Assembly (NCBI GenBank): GCA_019914945.1
Contig: CM034102.1
Span: 11,459,501-11,523,500, forward strand
DNA from: Typha latifolia
Taxonomy: Eukaryota; Streptophyta; Magnoliopsida; Poales; Typhaceae
Direction: 5' to 3'
Length of the DNA: 64,000 nucleotides
The position numbers and the translations under genes are program-made. Positions within the stretch are counted from its first letter, which is position 1, and the number at the start of each line of letters is the position of its first letter. This document shows positions 12,885-24,600 of this stretch, in pieces. The notes beneath the pieces were generated by a model that saw only the letters and a list, made by a program, of their open reading frames with translations, searched no databases and was not told the DNA's origin.

Positions 12885-13215
12885 TCTTAAATTTATTATT
12901 AAATGAGCTCTAATTTATTATAGTCGTAATGTTAAATTAATTAATATTTTTAAAAATATTAATCAGTTTAATATTTTTATTATTGGGTAATTTTTTTAAC
13001 CGTTGAAAGATTAAGTTATAGAGATTTATATATATATATATATATATAACGCTAAACTAATCAGTATTTTAGAACTAAATAAAAAATGCTAAACTAATTA
13101 GTATTTTTACTTAGAGATAAAACGTAGTAAATCGTACTCTATTTGGTAATAAGTTTGAGGAGTAATTTATTTTGATAAAAATAAATTAAAATATGGCTAG
13201 TTTGGTTAAAAACTC
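12885..13215 (+). repeat. repeat family R2, copy 1
   Basis: Shares a series of blocks in the same order and strand with 60535-60865: aatcagttta.tattt, gggtaatttttttaac / aggtaatttttttctt, ttagagataaaacg, attttgataaa and atggctagtttggttaaaaact / atagctagtttggtcaaaaact. It includes a (TA)n run near 13026-13049. It is non-coding, probably a MITE or an LTR fragment. Confidence 0.55.
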
Positions 13216-13328
13216 GACAAAAGAATACCCTAGCAACGAGGAAGGAAGGTTAATTAGGGAGGTAGGAGAAAATTATCCTTAAAATTTAAGAATAAATAAA
13301 GAAGAAGTCAGATAACTTTCTTGAGATT

Positions 13329-13347
13329 CACACACACACACACACAC
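13329..13347. repeat. (CA)n microsatellite
   Basis: Short CA dinucleotide run in the spacer downstream of the minus-strand bHLH gene. Confidence 0.9.
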
Positions 13348-13962
13348 TTGCTTGGAATTTCTCATGACTGACTTAATTATACTTTGATGTTATGAACTGT
13401 TGCTCATCATTTATTTTTATAGTGACGTAGTGACCTCTTAAGAATATTTCTTTCCTTAGTTATCGATTATTTTTTTATGTTTAAAAAAAAAGTGTTGTTG
13501 TTCATGAGCAACTCAAGATATATCTCAGGGGAAAAAAAACCTATCAAGCTTAAGATTAGGCTTGAGACAAGCTTAAACATCCAAAGAGGGTTAATGTTTA
13601 AATCTTGACCACTGTATCTAAGTAAAGACTCTTAACCTAATTGACTAAGAAAGTCGACCAACGCACTAAGAAAAGTAACTGCTTTAAGGGTACTTTAATT
13701 ATTCGATAATTTTGTGAAATACCCAGAAATATATTGAGTTTTAGAATCATTAGGGGGCATCTGGCAGCCAAAGTCAAGTAATTTCCCATCACAATTAGCA
13801 AAGAATGGCATATATAAGGGGGACAGAACCTATTATTAATCTTTATAACATATAAATTGATTGACCACCAGAGCCTATTATACATTCTCTTCATAAATAT
13901 AAGAAAAAAAAAAAAAAAAACTAGAGGCATACACATTAAGCTTCTTTGGATCCTCCAAACTG

Positions 13963-15402
13963 CTAATAGCTTATGGAACTAACTGGACTTCTTGATCCAC
14001 CAAGCTCAGCAATGGCAGTCTCAATCTTTTCCTTCATTTGAGAACTACTCATTTCCTCAGCCTGAAAGGAAATAAATTAATTCATCAAGCCATGGCAAAA
14101 GAAGTATCTTTCAAGTCAATTTGGCATTAATTTTCAATGCTATATATATAGTTTTTTTTTTTTTCCTGTCAGTTAGAACATCTTATCACGTCGCATTAAG
14201 GACAAAAACAAAAGAAAAAAGAAAAGTCGATTTCAATCATGTGAATTCTGTGGGTTCTGAAGCACAACGTGGTTACGGTCAGTTTTGGCAATCTTTAAAC
14301 AATTCTTTTATCCAATTCTACATGTGCAAGTGCTTGAAAATGTTTTAAAGACTGTGTGGAATCGAAGGGTATTAGCATTAATTTACTTGATTTCCTTGCA
14401 TTTGCCATGCCAAAGCCGTGCGTTTTGTGAAGAAAGTACAAGAAAAGGTTAAGGTTAAATCACCTCAACAAACAGAGTGTGCGAGAGACTCCCAGAAACA
14501 GAGGTGATGTTTGCTGTGATGATTTTGATGTCCAGAGATTCAAAAACTTGACAAATCGTGACCATGGCGTCCCTCTTCTTGTTGCAAGTGATGCTGACCA
14601 CCAGTACCTTGTCATCAACCTCAGACACCTTCAGCTGCACAAAGGTTAAGATCCCAACACCATTAATTTCAAACTAATAATTCCTTACCGCCATTAATTT
14701 CAAAGAAAGAAAGAAAGAAAGAATGAGAGGATTACGTCTATGACTTCGATTGATGGCGGGGTGGGAGAACCCATCGACCTCCTCCTCTTGTTCCTCTGCG
14801 GGAAGCAGCTCAGATCATCCAATTGCTCCAAATCGCCAAACGATCCCTTCTCCTCTTTCAGCGACTCGACCTCCGAGACCTCAGCTAGGATTCGCCTCTC
14901 TTGATCTTGGAGTTGTTGAATGTAGTCGATCGCGTCCTTGAGTATCGACGCCTTGTCCATCTACAACAACGAATCGAGCGTCCATCAATTAGTCTACAAT
15001 ACTAGACCGTGGATTAGATTTTGGGTAAGACGAACAGAGACTTCAATTACCTTGGTTATGTTAGGGACTACGCTCCGCAGAGTGTACAGCTTCTCATTGA
15101 GCTTCTTTCTCCGGTTCCTCTCCATGGCGATGTTCTTCGCGGCGGGGGTGCAGGAGTTGGAACCGGAGCCGTCCGGGGAGCTCGAGTCGTAGTAGTTTGA
15201 CACGGCCTCCTCGAACATCAACAAGCTGCAGAGAGGAAATTAAGGAGACATCCAAAAGTTTCAGCAAACTCGGACAAGAACAAATCTCAATCCAAATTAA
15301 GGGTAAGAAGAAGAAGAAGAAGAAGAACCTGCCAAGCTCTTCGCTTTCCAGGAATTGCCTCGTCTCCCAGTAGCAGCGGTACTCCGCCTCCATAGCATCC
15401 AT
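13963..15402 (-). CDS. bHLH35: bHLH transcription factor with ACT-like C-terminus (bHLH35 type), copy A
   Basis: Five exons on the minus strand: 15329-15402, 15051-15225, 14736-14960, 14464-14634 and 13963-14061, all with GT-AG borders, give 247 residues. The N-terminus ([11 protein letters not shown]) and [16 protein letters not shown] are hallmarks of the Arabidopsis bHLH35 group. The basic region ([16 protein letters not shown]) starts at residue 56, with Glu60, Arg63 and Arg64. The loop and second helix run to [24 protein letters not shown]. Exons 4-5 (residues 159-235) form an ACT-like dimerisation fold. The basic region has Asn, not His, at the position usually required for strict G-box binding, so E-box binding is likely but the exact site preference is open. 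The start at 15402 is the ATG that gives the family N-terminus. It pairs head to head with copy B. Confidence 0.95.
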
Positions 15403-15490
15403 GTTTGCTCGTTTTTTGATTTGGTTGTGGGAGATGGAGAATTCAAGGATAATGCCCAGATTGGAGTCCACTCCTTCCTCTTTCTCTATG

Positions 15491-15510
15491 TATATATATA
15501 TATATATAGT

Positions 15511-15560
<50 letters not shown>
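15491..15560. promoter_or_regulatory. (TA)9-(GT)24 compound microsatellite at the TATA position of bHLH copy A
   Basis: A TA run at 15491-15508 lies 89-106 bases upstream of the ATG, where a TATA box would be expected; copy B has its TATA box 81-88 bases upstream. It is followed upstream by about 24 GT units (15512-15560). Length changes here would alter the core promoter. Confidence 0.6.
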
Positions 15561-15562
<2 letters not shown>

Positions 15563-15625
15563 CTGTGAAAGGTTGGGGGGGAGAGTGGAATAGTCTACAA
15601 GTCCGCCGCGTTGGAGAGCAGAAAA

Positions 15626-15631
15626 CACGTG
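15626..15631. promoter_or_regulatory. G-box CACGTG upstream of bHLH copy A
   Basis: A perfect CACGTG palindrome (context aacacgtggg) 224 bases upstream of the copy A ATG. Copy B has one at a similar distance. Confidence 0.55.
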
Positions 15632-15639
15632 GGGAAAAA

Positions 15640-17160
15640 AGGGAGAAGAGACCACTTCTTCGAAGGAGACAGCAGCGTGAAATGTCGCATAAATAGATTG
15701 GGAGTTGGGAGCCCTGCCAGATAGATTAACCCTAATATTCTGTCATTCTATATTTAAATCAAGTGGATTTAAATATATACTAATTTTCATAAATAAAAGT
15801 GTTCTTGGTCCAAAGTACAAGCAATAAAGTATATTAATAACTGTAACATATATGTGAATTAAACTAATATTTGACTTTAAATAACAGGATTGTACTACCA
15901 TATACCAATTCGGCCCCATCCAAATTGCAGATGGAAGCCAACAGAACATGTCTCGGATAAAGCTAAAGTTTCTGGATTCCGAATTAGTTTAAGCCTTAAT
16001 TATATCTTGATAATCCAGTATATTTTTATTTAATATTATTTTACCCCCTTAACAATAAAAGTGTATAAATTGTTGTTTAGATTTTTGGAAACCTATAATC
16101 CTTCGTTAAAGGATAGAGTAATTAATGAATAGTATTATGTTTAGTTTTTCTTTGTGTTTACTTGCGATATTAGAGTAAAGGGTGTCATGGATAAAGAGGT
16201 AATTAATTGTTAAAGTATAAAATGAGGAGGAGGATTAAGGACTAATATCAAAAATATCTCTGACGCTTTTAAAATAGTATAGATTTTTTTTTTGTTTATA
16301 GGAGTATTTTGATAAATACTAATATTAATTTTTAAATATAGTTAAGTCTCCTCTCTCATTCCGATTTTAAATTAGAATAAAAAAAGAGATAAGTGGTTCG
16401 GTATTTATGATCTTAGTAATATTATGGGAATGTCTACTATAATATTAATCATACTAGATTTAGGTGGTGTTTAGGTATAAATTATGAGCAAGAGATTCTT
16501 AATTCTTGGATTATTCTTCAACTAGATGGGCACTTAGATTTTTAATGTTTTTAAACGTATATATATTATTCAAAAAGTGTTAGGAAATTGTGATTAATAT
16601 ATCTAAATACTGTATGTATTAAAAAAAAAGATAATTATACTTATTAAACCTAATATTTTCATATAAATTATAATATTTATTTTTTGCAGCACATTGACCT
16701 CCTCAATTGTGAAGAGCTCAAATGCTTTTTACATGGTTGTTGGTTTGATATTTTTTTTTAACCTTTGAAGACTATTTTACTTTTTAAGATAAAAACTAAG
16801 ATAAAAGGTGAAAAGGATAAATAATTTTAGAATAGTTATTCTTATTTATTATTCTTAAAATGAGATATTTATTCTAGAAATTAATTATTCCTATGTTAAC
16901 TAATTAATTTATTTTAATTGTGATATAAAGTGAAGGAAAATATTAATAAAAATATTATTTCATTTTATATTAAATTATTTATATTCTAAAATAGAGATGT
17001 TACACGATGTTTAGTTATTATTTTAAAATAAAATATTATTTTTCAAAAAAAATTCCTAAAAATGAGCGTGGGGCTATAAGAAAGAAGTCGTTAGCGTTAC
17101 ACGTATAACCCCGTTAGAAAAGAATTAATATATATATATATATAATATAATTAATTTGTC
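15640..17160. other. gene-free AT-rich spacer upstream of bHLH copy A
   Basis: No coding signal. The stretch around 16460-16560 begins gtggtgtttaggtataaattatgagc, which resembles the ends of tourist-like MITEs, but no partner end was found. Confidence 0.4.
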
Positions 17161-17250
17161 TTCTTTCTGGTAGAATAAATAAATTTCGTTTGAGAACTTA
17201 CAGAGTTACAGAGCCACCTACAAAGGCTCCAAAGGATGAACCCCATGAAC

Positions 17251-17462
17251 CACGTGTTCTTTCTATTCCTCCACGCGTCGTCACGTGCGGAATAAAGGAC
17301 AAAACGACGCCATATCACGTGGCCCACATGTATAACCACGTGCTAGAGAGGAAGAGATTACAATGTCACGGTGGACGGAAGACGAAAAAGGAATCAGCTG
17401 AGCCACGCAAACACAGATATACATGCGATCAGGGACTCCTGCAAATAGAAGACGAACACGTG
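17251..17462. promoter_or_regulatory. cluster of five CACGTG palindromes
   Basis: Perfect CACGTG sites start at 17251, 17282, 17316, 17337 and 17457. They lie in a locally GC-richer island (about 17160-17490) set in very AT-rich DNA between the two bHLH genes. About 0.05 such sites are expected by chance in 212 bp. Several have the ABRE-like context (tcacgtggc, acacgtgtc). CACGTG is the classical target of bHLH and bZIP factors. The open frames across it look like nothing known, so it is read as a regulatory element rather than a gene. Confidence 0.6.
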
Positions 17463-17500
17463 TCCTTGTGGCCAATTAAAAACAGTCTCATTTAATTTTT

Positions 17501-17905
17501 AGGAAAATTTGTATATAACTATAGTTTGCACCTATATTTTTAGTATTTACAAATGAAACTCCTTTGATTTATCGAATACGTACAGAAAATATTTTGGGTT
17601 AGATTTAAACTAACACCGTAAGAATATTTTATTAAATAGAGAGATTTTATTTTTAAAATAACTAAAATGCCCTTATTTTTAAAATGACTAAAATATTATT
17701 AGTATAACTTGGTGAAGAATATTTTTATAATTTTTTAATTTAGTTAACTTAACTCAGAGATTTGATCAAGTTTAACTAACTGACAGCGGTAGGATATTTT
17801 CTACACATATTCGTTAAATCATTGGACTCGATTTGTAAATAATAAAAATATAGCATGTAAACTATAATTTTATTAAAAGACCGAGTGTTATATACAAATT
17901 TCCCT
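17501..17905. repeat. MITE family M1, copy 1
   Basis: Ends in long inverted repeats: ggaaaatttgtatataac at the left and gttatatacaaatttcc at the right. The similarity continues inwards through ttactattt/agtatttacaaat and aaactataattttattaaaaga. It is about 405 bp and non-coding. Related copies are at 38245-38610 and 40255-40635. Confidence 0.7.
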
Positions 17906-20900
17906 AACTTTAATATAAAAAACATCTAAAATATAAATTAGTTTTTGTGCATATGATTTCTATCCAAATAAAAAGGACTAAAATTCTCTCTAGGTATCTT
18001 GTGCTTATGATTTTAGCTTGGTACGACGTTAAAAAGGGTTAGACAACTTATCTATCTAAAATAGTTTATCCTTTTTATCTAACCCATAATTAGCATATAT
18101 GATTATGATCTATAAAATAAATGACATCACACATTATTAAAGAAAGCTAAAATTTACTTTTCTTATATATTAAAAATAAGAAAGTAAATTTTTTTGACAC
18201 AAACTATTAATTATTTTATCTAAACTAACAAAGAAAGTAAAAATTACTGTAATACTTCTAGTAAATTTAACTAAGATTTTAAACTTGTAATATTAAATTG
18301 GAGAAGTAGAAGATGTTAAGTGTATTATATTTTAGAATTAAAAAATAGAAACCTGGTGAGTAATTTTAATTGAAGGTTAAGGACAATTTAAACATTTTAG
18401 TATATATTATGGTGAGAAAATTCTCAATATAACTTTCTTGGAAAAAAATAATTTTATTATTAGTCTAAATCACAAAGGAGCAAAATGGTACTAAAATATA
18501 TCGGAGATCATTCATCATTCCCTTCTACAAGATAAAAAGAAAGTTAAAATCTTTTAAAAATTCCAACTAAATTGTGCAGACTATGTGGGCATGCGAGGTT
18601 ATAACTTTGCACTTAGGTATGCGGGGTAATAATCTCACATTCAAGTGTGTGGGGGTAATACCCCTCGCTGTGCGGATATGTGGGGCTGCCTTTAGAAATG
18701 AGAGAACAATTGTAGTTAATATGACCAGTAATTATGTGTTGTTATCTCAAAACGTAAAATATCATTCTTAGGTTATTAATAAATTAGTTTTTAGAAAGTT
18801 GTATGGAATAAGATGAGAGAGAATGTTGAATTAATATACTAGAATAAAATAAGATGTTGTTTAGTTAATACACAAGAATAAGAAAGCTTATTTTAAAATA
18901 AATCTATTCTTATTCCACAAGTGAACGGTGACTTAGTCATCGAGTTGATAGAATGCAATAAAAGAGTCGATTTAACTATTTGGAAAAGTTGACTTTCGTG
19001 ATATGAATTAATCGAAACCCAATATGGAATCATCATATTTTTATAGAATATATTAAAATTAATTAAAATATCATCATTTAATAGTTCCAAACAATAGATT
19101 TAGAGAAGTTAGAATTCTAAATCAATTTAATTCTATTGGTTTGGGTTTAGGGTTTCCAAACAGGGATGATGGAGGAGGAAAACCAGTAATTTTGATCTAT
19201 TCAAAGGGTCTAAGATTACAATTTGATCTACCAATCTATTCAAGAGATAATGATCTAAGAATCAAGTTATGGTGATATTTATATTCTAAAGGGAAAAAGA
19301 TTTACTTGAAATAGAAAGAGCAAGATGTGGTGAGTTTGGATTTGAATGTGATTGATACTCTAATTGTAAGACATGTTTCATTGAAGCACATCACAACCAA
19401 AAGTAGTTTTGGTCCAAAGTGGATGTCAATTAAATTCCATTTAAGCTTTTGAAGTAAGTGGTTTTGCTATTTTAGGAAAGTTTTGTTTTGATTATATATT
19501 TTCGTCGGACTAATTTTATTTTTTTTATCTTTTGTTAGTCTATAAAAAGTTTTGTAGGTTTGTGGCTAAATGTTGTTCAGTTTAATTTATTTTTTTAATA
19601 AAAAATTGAGATTTTTATTAATTTTTTTTTTTAACTTTGGTGTTTCACCAAAAGTTGATGCATTTGATTTGATATTCCTTAGAACTAAAGTGATTAGTAA
19701 AGAGCTTCTAGGTGGTCTTAGTGCGATATCTCCTCTCATGCTTCCTTAAAAACATCAAGGGTTAAGCTTCCTTCTTCCTTATGTTTGAATTAAAATCTTA
19801 AACCAGCTTGGTTAGGACTTGAATTGAACTTTATATAAACCATCTCATTTAAGGCCAGAGCTAAGCTCGAATTCAAATTAGCTCATATTTGGCTTTGTTA
19901 GGGTTCCAATTTTTTTCCCTTCTCCCAAAGATCTTCCTCATCATTGTTGCTTGTCTCCTTTACCTCCTCTCCCTTCTCTTAGCCAAGTGGCTTTCTCCTT
20001 CTTTAGGAGATTCACCCCATCGTTTCCTCTAATCTTTCTTTCCATTCCCTCCTTTTTTTCTTTCCTTCTATTTCTCATCTCCTCATTTCTTCTCTACCAT
20101 CCTCTCGCCATCGCTTCCTCATCGTTCTTTCACAGCTACCCACCCCGCCATTCCTTCACAGCTTCCCACTCCACTATTCCCTATTTACTCCCAGGCAAAT
20201 CAACCCAACGCTCCTCCATTGCTCCCTACTGTTCCTTTGCTCCCTTGCCAAATCTATGCCTTGGCATAAGATCCGAGCCATTTAGTTTATTTCTTCTCCC
20301 CTCCCCTCGCCGCTCTCTTATCACCCGTCTCACTAGATCTGCGTCTTACTATCAAATCTAAGTAGTTTCTCTTCCTCCGGCTTAAACATTCACAAAGCCG
20401 TGTCTTCAAAGCTTATTATTTTAAAATTCTTCAAAGGCTACCCTAATATGTCTTCTTTTACTTGCCCCCTAGGACTTATTACTTTATTTTTATTATTTAT
20501 GCTGCTGTCAAATGTAACTATAAAAGAACCTTGTTCTCAAAAAGTGGAACAAAAAAAGATTTTTAGTGAGCTTATTAAGATGGACACAAATTTCTTACTA
20601 TTTGGGGACCCCTATCTAAACAAGTCCAACTTAGATATTTAGGGATCCAAGAGGCCTTGGGCGTATTATATTGTGTTACATGCAATCAACCATAGGCAAT
20701 ATATGTTGGTGAATATCCAACAAACAAAGGCATCCATTACTTACTCAAAAGATAGTAAGCATCCGCCGTCCAAACCATAATGTTATGCTTTAGGTGTTTG
20801 ATTCCTTCTTCTTACTTAATTAACTTGTTGAACAGAGTAACTAATAATGCATCATTGTGAAAGAAAAAAAACACAACAAAAAGATGGACGGTGGTGAAGA

Positions 20901-21078
20901 TTTAGTCTTCTAAAAAGATGTGAGAAATTCTAAACAATGACTTGGGATGTGGGATGTGCATTGACTGCATAAAGCCTAGAATGTAAACATAACTCCAGAC
21001 CTTAGGAATATTAGACTCGGAATGATGAAAGAGATTGCCAAAGACTTGACTCGGATTGAGATTCCAACCAAAAGACCC

Positions 21079-21109
<31 letters not shown>

Positions 21110-21470
21110 GTTTAAAATGAAACACATTAGGAACTCTAGTTAATTTTCAATGTGGGTGCAAGTGGACTTGATTCTTTTAATTGCCCACAATCTATTAACT
21201 TGGGTAGGAAAATTTATGATGTAGTCGTATCTTTTGGGTGAAAATAATTTAGGAGAACATACCTTAGGATAGATATTCAACAAACATTTAATTCAGGTGA
21301 TTTCAACCTACAGTAGTACCGTATTCTTTAAGCCCAGTTCGATTTAGACTTTGACTAGAAGTTAATTTAGGTTCGTCATTAGAAATGGAGCTTAAAATAG
21401 ATATTCAACTTATTCCTTTTGATTTTATCTAAATTAAACCGCATAACTTAAGATAGTTACACCACCGATC
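17906..21470. other. gene-free spacer between the bHLH genes
   Basis: AT-rich with scattered short frames that resemble no known protein. It includes a pyrimidine-rich stretch at 19900-20370 (tcctcc/cttc rich) that gives a long but low-complexity frame, and a short GAA run near 21090. No gene is supported. Confidence 0.5.
18580..18692 (+). repeat. short degenerate G-rich tandem repeat
   Basis: Three to four loose copies of a unit of about 30 bases: gtgggcatgcgaggttataa, then gtatgcggggtaataatctc, gtgtgggggtaatacccctc and gtgcggatatgtgggg. It is GC-rich against an AT-rich background. Confidence 0.5.
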
Positions 21471-21476
21471 CCTATC

Positions 21477-21825
21477 TTAGTATCTACAGTATCAATTTTG
21501 TCGTCCAAAATCTTCTACTTTGTAAACCGAGATAATAATTAGATAAATACTTTAATACCCTCTTTGAGTTATAATAGTCAATTTTTATACCCGACTTTAA
21601 AGTCACACTACGTAAAGAAAAAGAGGATATATTAGTTAAAAAGATTTAATTTTATGTGTCTACTTCTATTTAGATTTCTTTTTTAGATATAATTATGTCT
21701 TAATTATATGATATGTCATTTAATGCTAAATAATTTAAATTTAAATCAATAAAGATATATATAAATAATAAAAAATAATCAAAGAGATAAAATTTAATTA
21801 TAAAAGGACATCAATACCCTTAGTT

Positions 21826-21861
<36 letters not shown>

Positions 21862-22055
21862 ATAAAATATTAAGATAATTTAATTGTTAAAAAATAATGT
21901 AATAAATCGGTAATATCTATTAAATTTTTTGCATTCCTATTATATCCTTAAGAATCTTAACCGTTAGATGTTTATCAAACTGATTGATAAACAATTAAGC
22001 CTACTGTACAAGCAAACCACTAAATTAGATATTATGTTAGTATCTACAGTATCAA
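21477..22055. repeat. 19-bp direct repeats enclosing about 540 bp
   Basis: The sequence ttagtatctacagtatcaa occurs at 21477-21495 and again at 22037-22055 in the same orientation. The enclosed DNA is AT-rich, holds a (TA)n run at 21829-21859 and no coding signal. It may be an inserted element with a long target duplication, or a simple duplication. Confidence 0.45.
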
Positions 22056-22146
22056 CTGTCAGGTGCATACAAGATTTGATGGTGTTCATGGAAACCTTGA
22101 CGTGGACTCAGCAACTTACTTGGAAAGTGCAATTACTCTAGTGTTA

Positions 22147-22152
22147 CACGTG
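22147..22152. promoter_or_regulatory. G-box CACGTG upstream of bHLH copy B
   Basis: Perfect palindrome (context acacgtggt) 202 bases before the copy B ATG, matching the position of the G-box in the copy A promoter. Confidence 0.55.
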
Positions 22153-22260
22153 GTTCTTTTTTTTCTTTTTTTTGGTTTTGTTTGTTTGGTCTAACGCGGA
22201 TCCGAAGACCATTCGTTGCCTTCTATTCTCATTTAAGTACAGTCTCTCTACTCTCTCCTT

Positions 22261-22268
22261 TATATAAA
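22261..22268 (+). promoter_or_regulatory. TATA box of bHLH copy B
   Basis: TATATAAA 81-88 bases upstream of the ATG, in a CT-rich setting. It predicts a leader of about 50-55 bases. Confidence 0.65.
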
Positions 22269-22348
22269 CAACGACAACTCCAGCAACTGGCCTTTGTCCT
22301 CTTCTCTCCTCTTCCATTCCATTCCCCGAAAGGAGGAGAAGAAAAAAA

Positions 22349-23304
22349 ATGGATGACATGGACCCTGAGTACAGCTTTTACTGGGAAACCAAGATGTTCC
22401 TCGAGTCTGAAGATCTGAGGTGCTGCTTTGTCTTCTGAATTGTTGATTAAAATTTTGTTGGGTCCTTTTGGTTTTTCTAATTTTGTTTAGTTGTTGTTGT
22501 TTTTAATCTTGTATATATGAAGTACGTGGGGTTTGGAGGAGGCCATGTCAAGCTACTACGACTCGAGCTCGCCGGAAGGGCCTGCTTCGACGTCCTCCGC
22601 CGCGGTGAGGAACATCGTAATGGAGAGGAACCGGCGGAGGAAGCTGAACGAGAAGCTGTACTTGCTACGGAGTGTCGTCCCTAACATTACAAAGGTAATG
22701 AAGAAATGGTTTAATTACGTCGTCTCGTGGTAAGCAGGCGTTAGTAGCTCGTCTTATGTCGTATTTCTTGTAGACAGATGGACAAGGCGTCGATAATCAA
22801 AGACGCGATCGAGTACATTGAGCAACTCCAAGATCAAGAGAGACGAATGGTAGCAGAGATATCCGAGCTCGAGTTGCGGAAAGAGGAGAAGGCATCGTTT
22901 GTCGACGTGGAGCAGCGCCAAGATATGGTCTTCCCGCAGAGGAAGAAGAAGAGGCCAATCAGTTCTACTACCTCATCACCCATACAACTCATAGAAGTAG
23001 AGCTCTCTTTCTTTCACTCTCTCTCTTTCTCTCTCTCTGTCTCTCTTAGTTTAATGAGGGAATAATAAAGCAAGGAGCGAGCTAGCAGTTTGAAATTAAT
23101 GGTGGGTGTGTTGTGATCTTGCCTTTGTGCAGCTTGAGGTGTCTGAGATTGGTGATAAGATACTGATAGTAAGCATCACTTGCAACAAGAAGAGGGACAC
23201 CATGGTTAAGATTTGCCAACTTTTTGAGTTTCTCCACCTCAAAGTTATCACAGCAAACATCACCTCTGTTTCTGATAGACTTCTACATACTCTGTTTGTT
23301 GAGG

Positions 23305-23344
<40 letters not shown>

Positions 23345-24077
23345 ATATCACAGACATTAAAAAAACATGCAGGTAAAGGAGTTGACAAATTGGAAAATAA
23401 AAATTTAACCATGTGATGCTTTGTTAAAAGGAGGCAAAAGTGTGGTTCAGATGTCATTCTGCAGCCTTTTTATTTTCCTTCACAAAGAAGCATGTGATAG
23501 AAATGCACTATAAAAAGAGCCAAATAGTCTCTGACAGACAAGCAGCCATTTGCATGACTTCCATTTGCCACTTGACAAATTTAGAATTTTCTATCCATCA
23601 ATCATTCCCACACCCAAAACATTCACAACGTGCTTAAATTATCAGAGCAAATAGAAGGCTTAGAAACGGAAGCTATCTATCTTATATATCTTAGGATTTT
23701 TTTTTTTCGTATATATGTTCTTTAAACTCTCTTACTTGCTTGTATGCACCTCTAAAATTTATATTTGCTTGTATTCCTCTGAATTAATTAACTGTTTAAG
23801 ATTTACAAATATTTTTCTTAAGTTATTTAGACTTAATTTGAAAGTCACTAGTATGATATCACAAATAAGAGGTTTTTTTTTTAATGGTATACATACATAG
23901 AAAAACCTATATCATATATTTTCTCGAATATTGCATCTTAAATGGTTGACTAACTTAACCAAATTTATATCTCTGCAGAGTGATGAGATGGATGGTGCTC
24001 AAATGAAGGAGAAGATTGAGATTGCCATTGCTGAACTTAACATCACAAGAAGCCCACTGAGTGCTTCAAGTTTTTAG
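22349..24077 (+). CDS. bHLH35: bHLH transcription factor with ACT-like C-terminus (bHLH35 type), copy B
   Basis: Five exons on the plus strand: 22349-22419, 22523-22694, 22778-22996, 23133-23303 and 23979-24077, give 243 residues. The family marks are [30 protein letters not shown], a basic region [16 protein letters not shown] starting near residue 54, and [18 protein letters not shown]. Exons 4-5 encode the ACT-like C-terminus. Intron phases (2,0,0,0) and exon sizes match copy A almost exactly; exons 4 and 5 are the same length in both, and exon 4 is about 74 percent identical in protein by hand count. The exon 2 acceptor (tatatgaag) has no pyrimidine tract, but it is the one that restores the conserved TWGLEEA. 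Intron 4 carries a (TC)n run at 23309-23339. It is divergently arranged with copy A and probably arose by local inverted duplication. Confidence 0.94.
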
Positions 24078-24329
24078 CACCTAATAAAGAGAGTTCATAG
24101 AATCTATCCATGGATTGAAATTATAAAAAAAAATTCCAGCTCTCCTGCTGTAGATTGAAGCTGTTGTACTATTTCACAGAGGGGCGAATCAATTACTTCA
24201 AATGTAGTAAAATTGATATGAAGTTTCCTCCAAGAACCCTCACAAGTCACAAGTGGAGAAGAGATGGTTCACCAATTCTTCATTATTGTCACAAAAAAAC
24301 ATAATATAACATCCACATGCATACCCATC

Positions 24330-24600
24330 CGTAGAAGAGAATCTAAATGTGTAATTTGTTGTTCATCGCAAGCCAAACAAAGATCCTAACTTTCGATGGA
24401 ACTTTCGGAACAGAAAGTTTCCATAATATCATGGCGGTATTAGATCTCATCCCTTGGTTGATTACCGAATACATAGATTCGGAACTATACATTCCATTAG
24501 AAGAAAATCTCCTAGTTGCATAATCAAATGAAGAAGAATGCTGAAGAAGTTGGACTATGTAGCATAGGTGCAATTATCCCCCACAAAGAGACTTTTTTTC
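24330..24600 (-). mobile_element. LINE fragment (pre-zf-RVT region)
   Basis: The minus frame reads RRFSSNGMYSSESMYSVI and then LWKLSVPKVPSKVRIFVWLA, the signature just before the zinc-binding region of plant L1 ORF2. Only this scrap is present, about 250 bases past the copy B stop codon. Confidence 0.65.

Noticed and set aside
17190..17495. 101-codon plus-strand frame over the G-box cluster
   Set aside because: No similarity to a known protein and no splice context; the palindrome cluster explains the composition better.
19951..20361. 136-codon open frame on the plus strand
   Set aside because: Pyrimidine-rich, low-complexity Ser/Phe/Leu/Pro reading with no known domain and no splice or promoter support.
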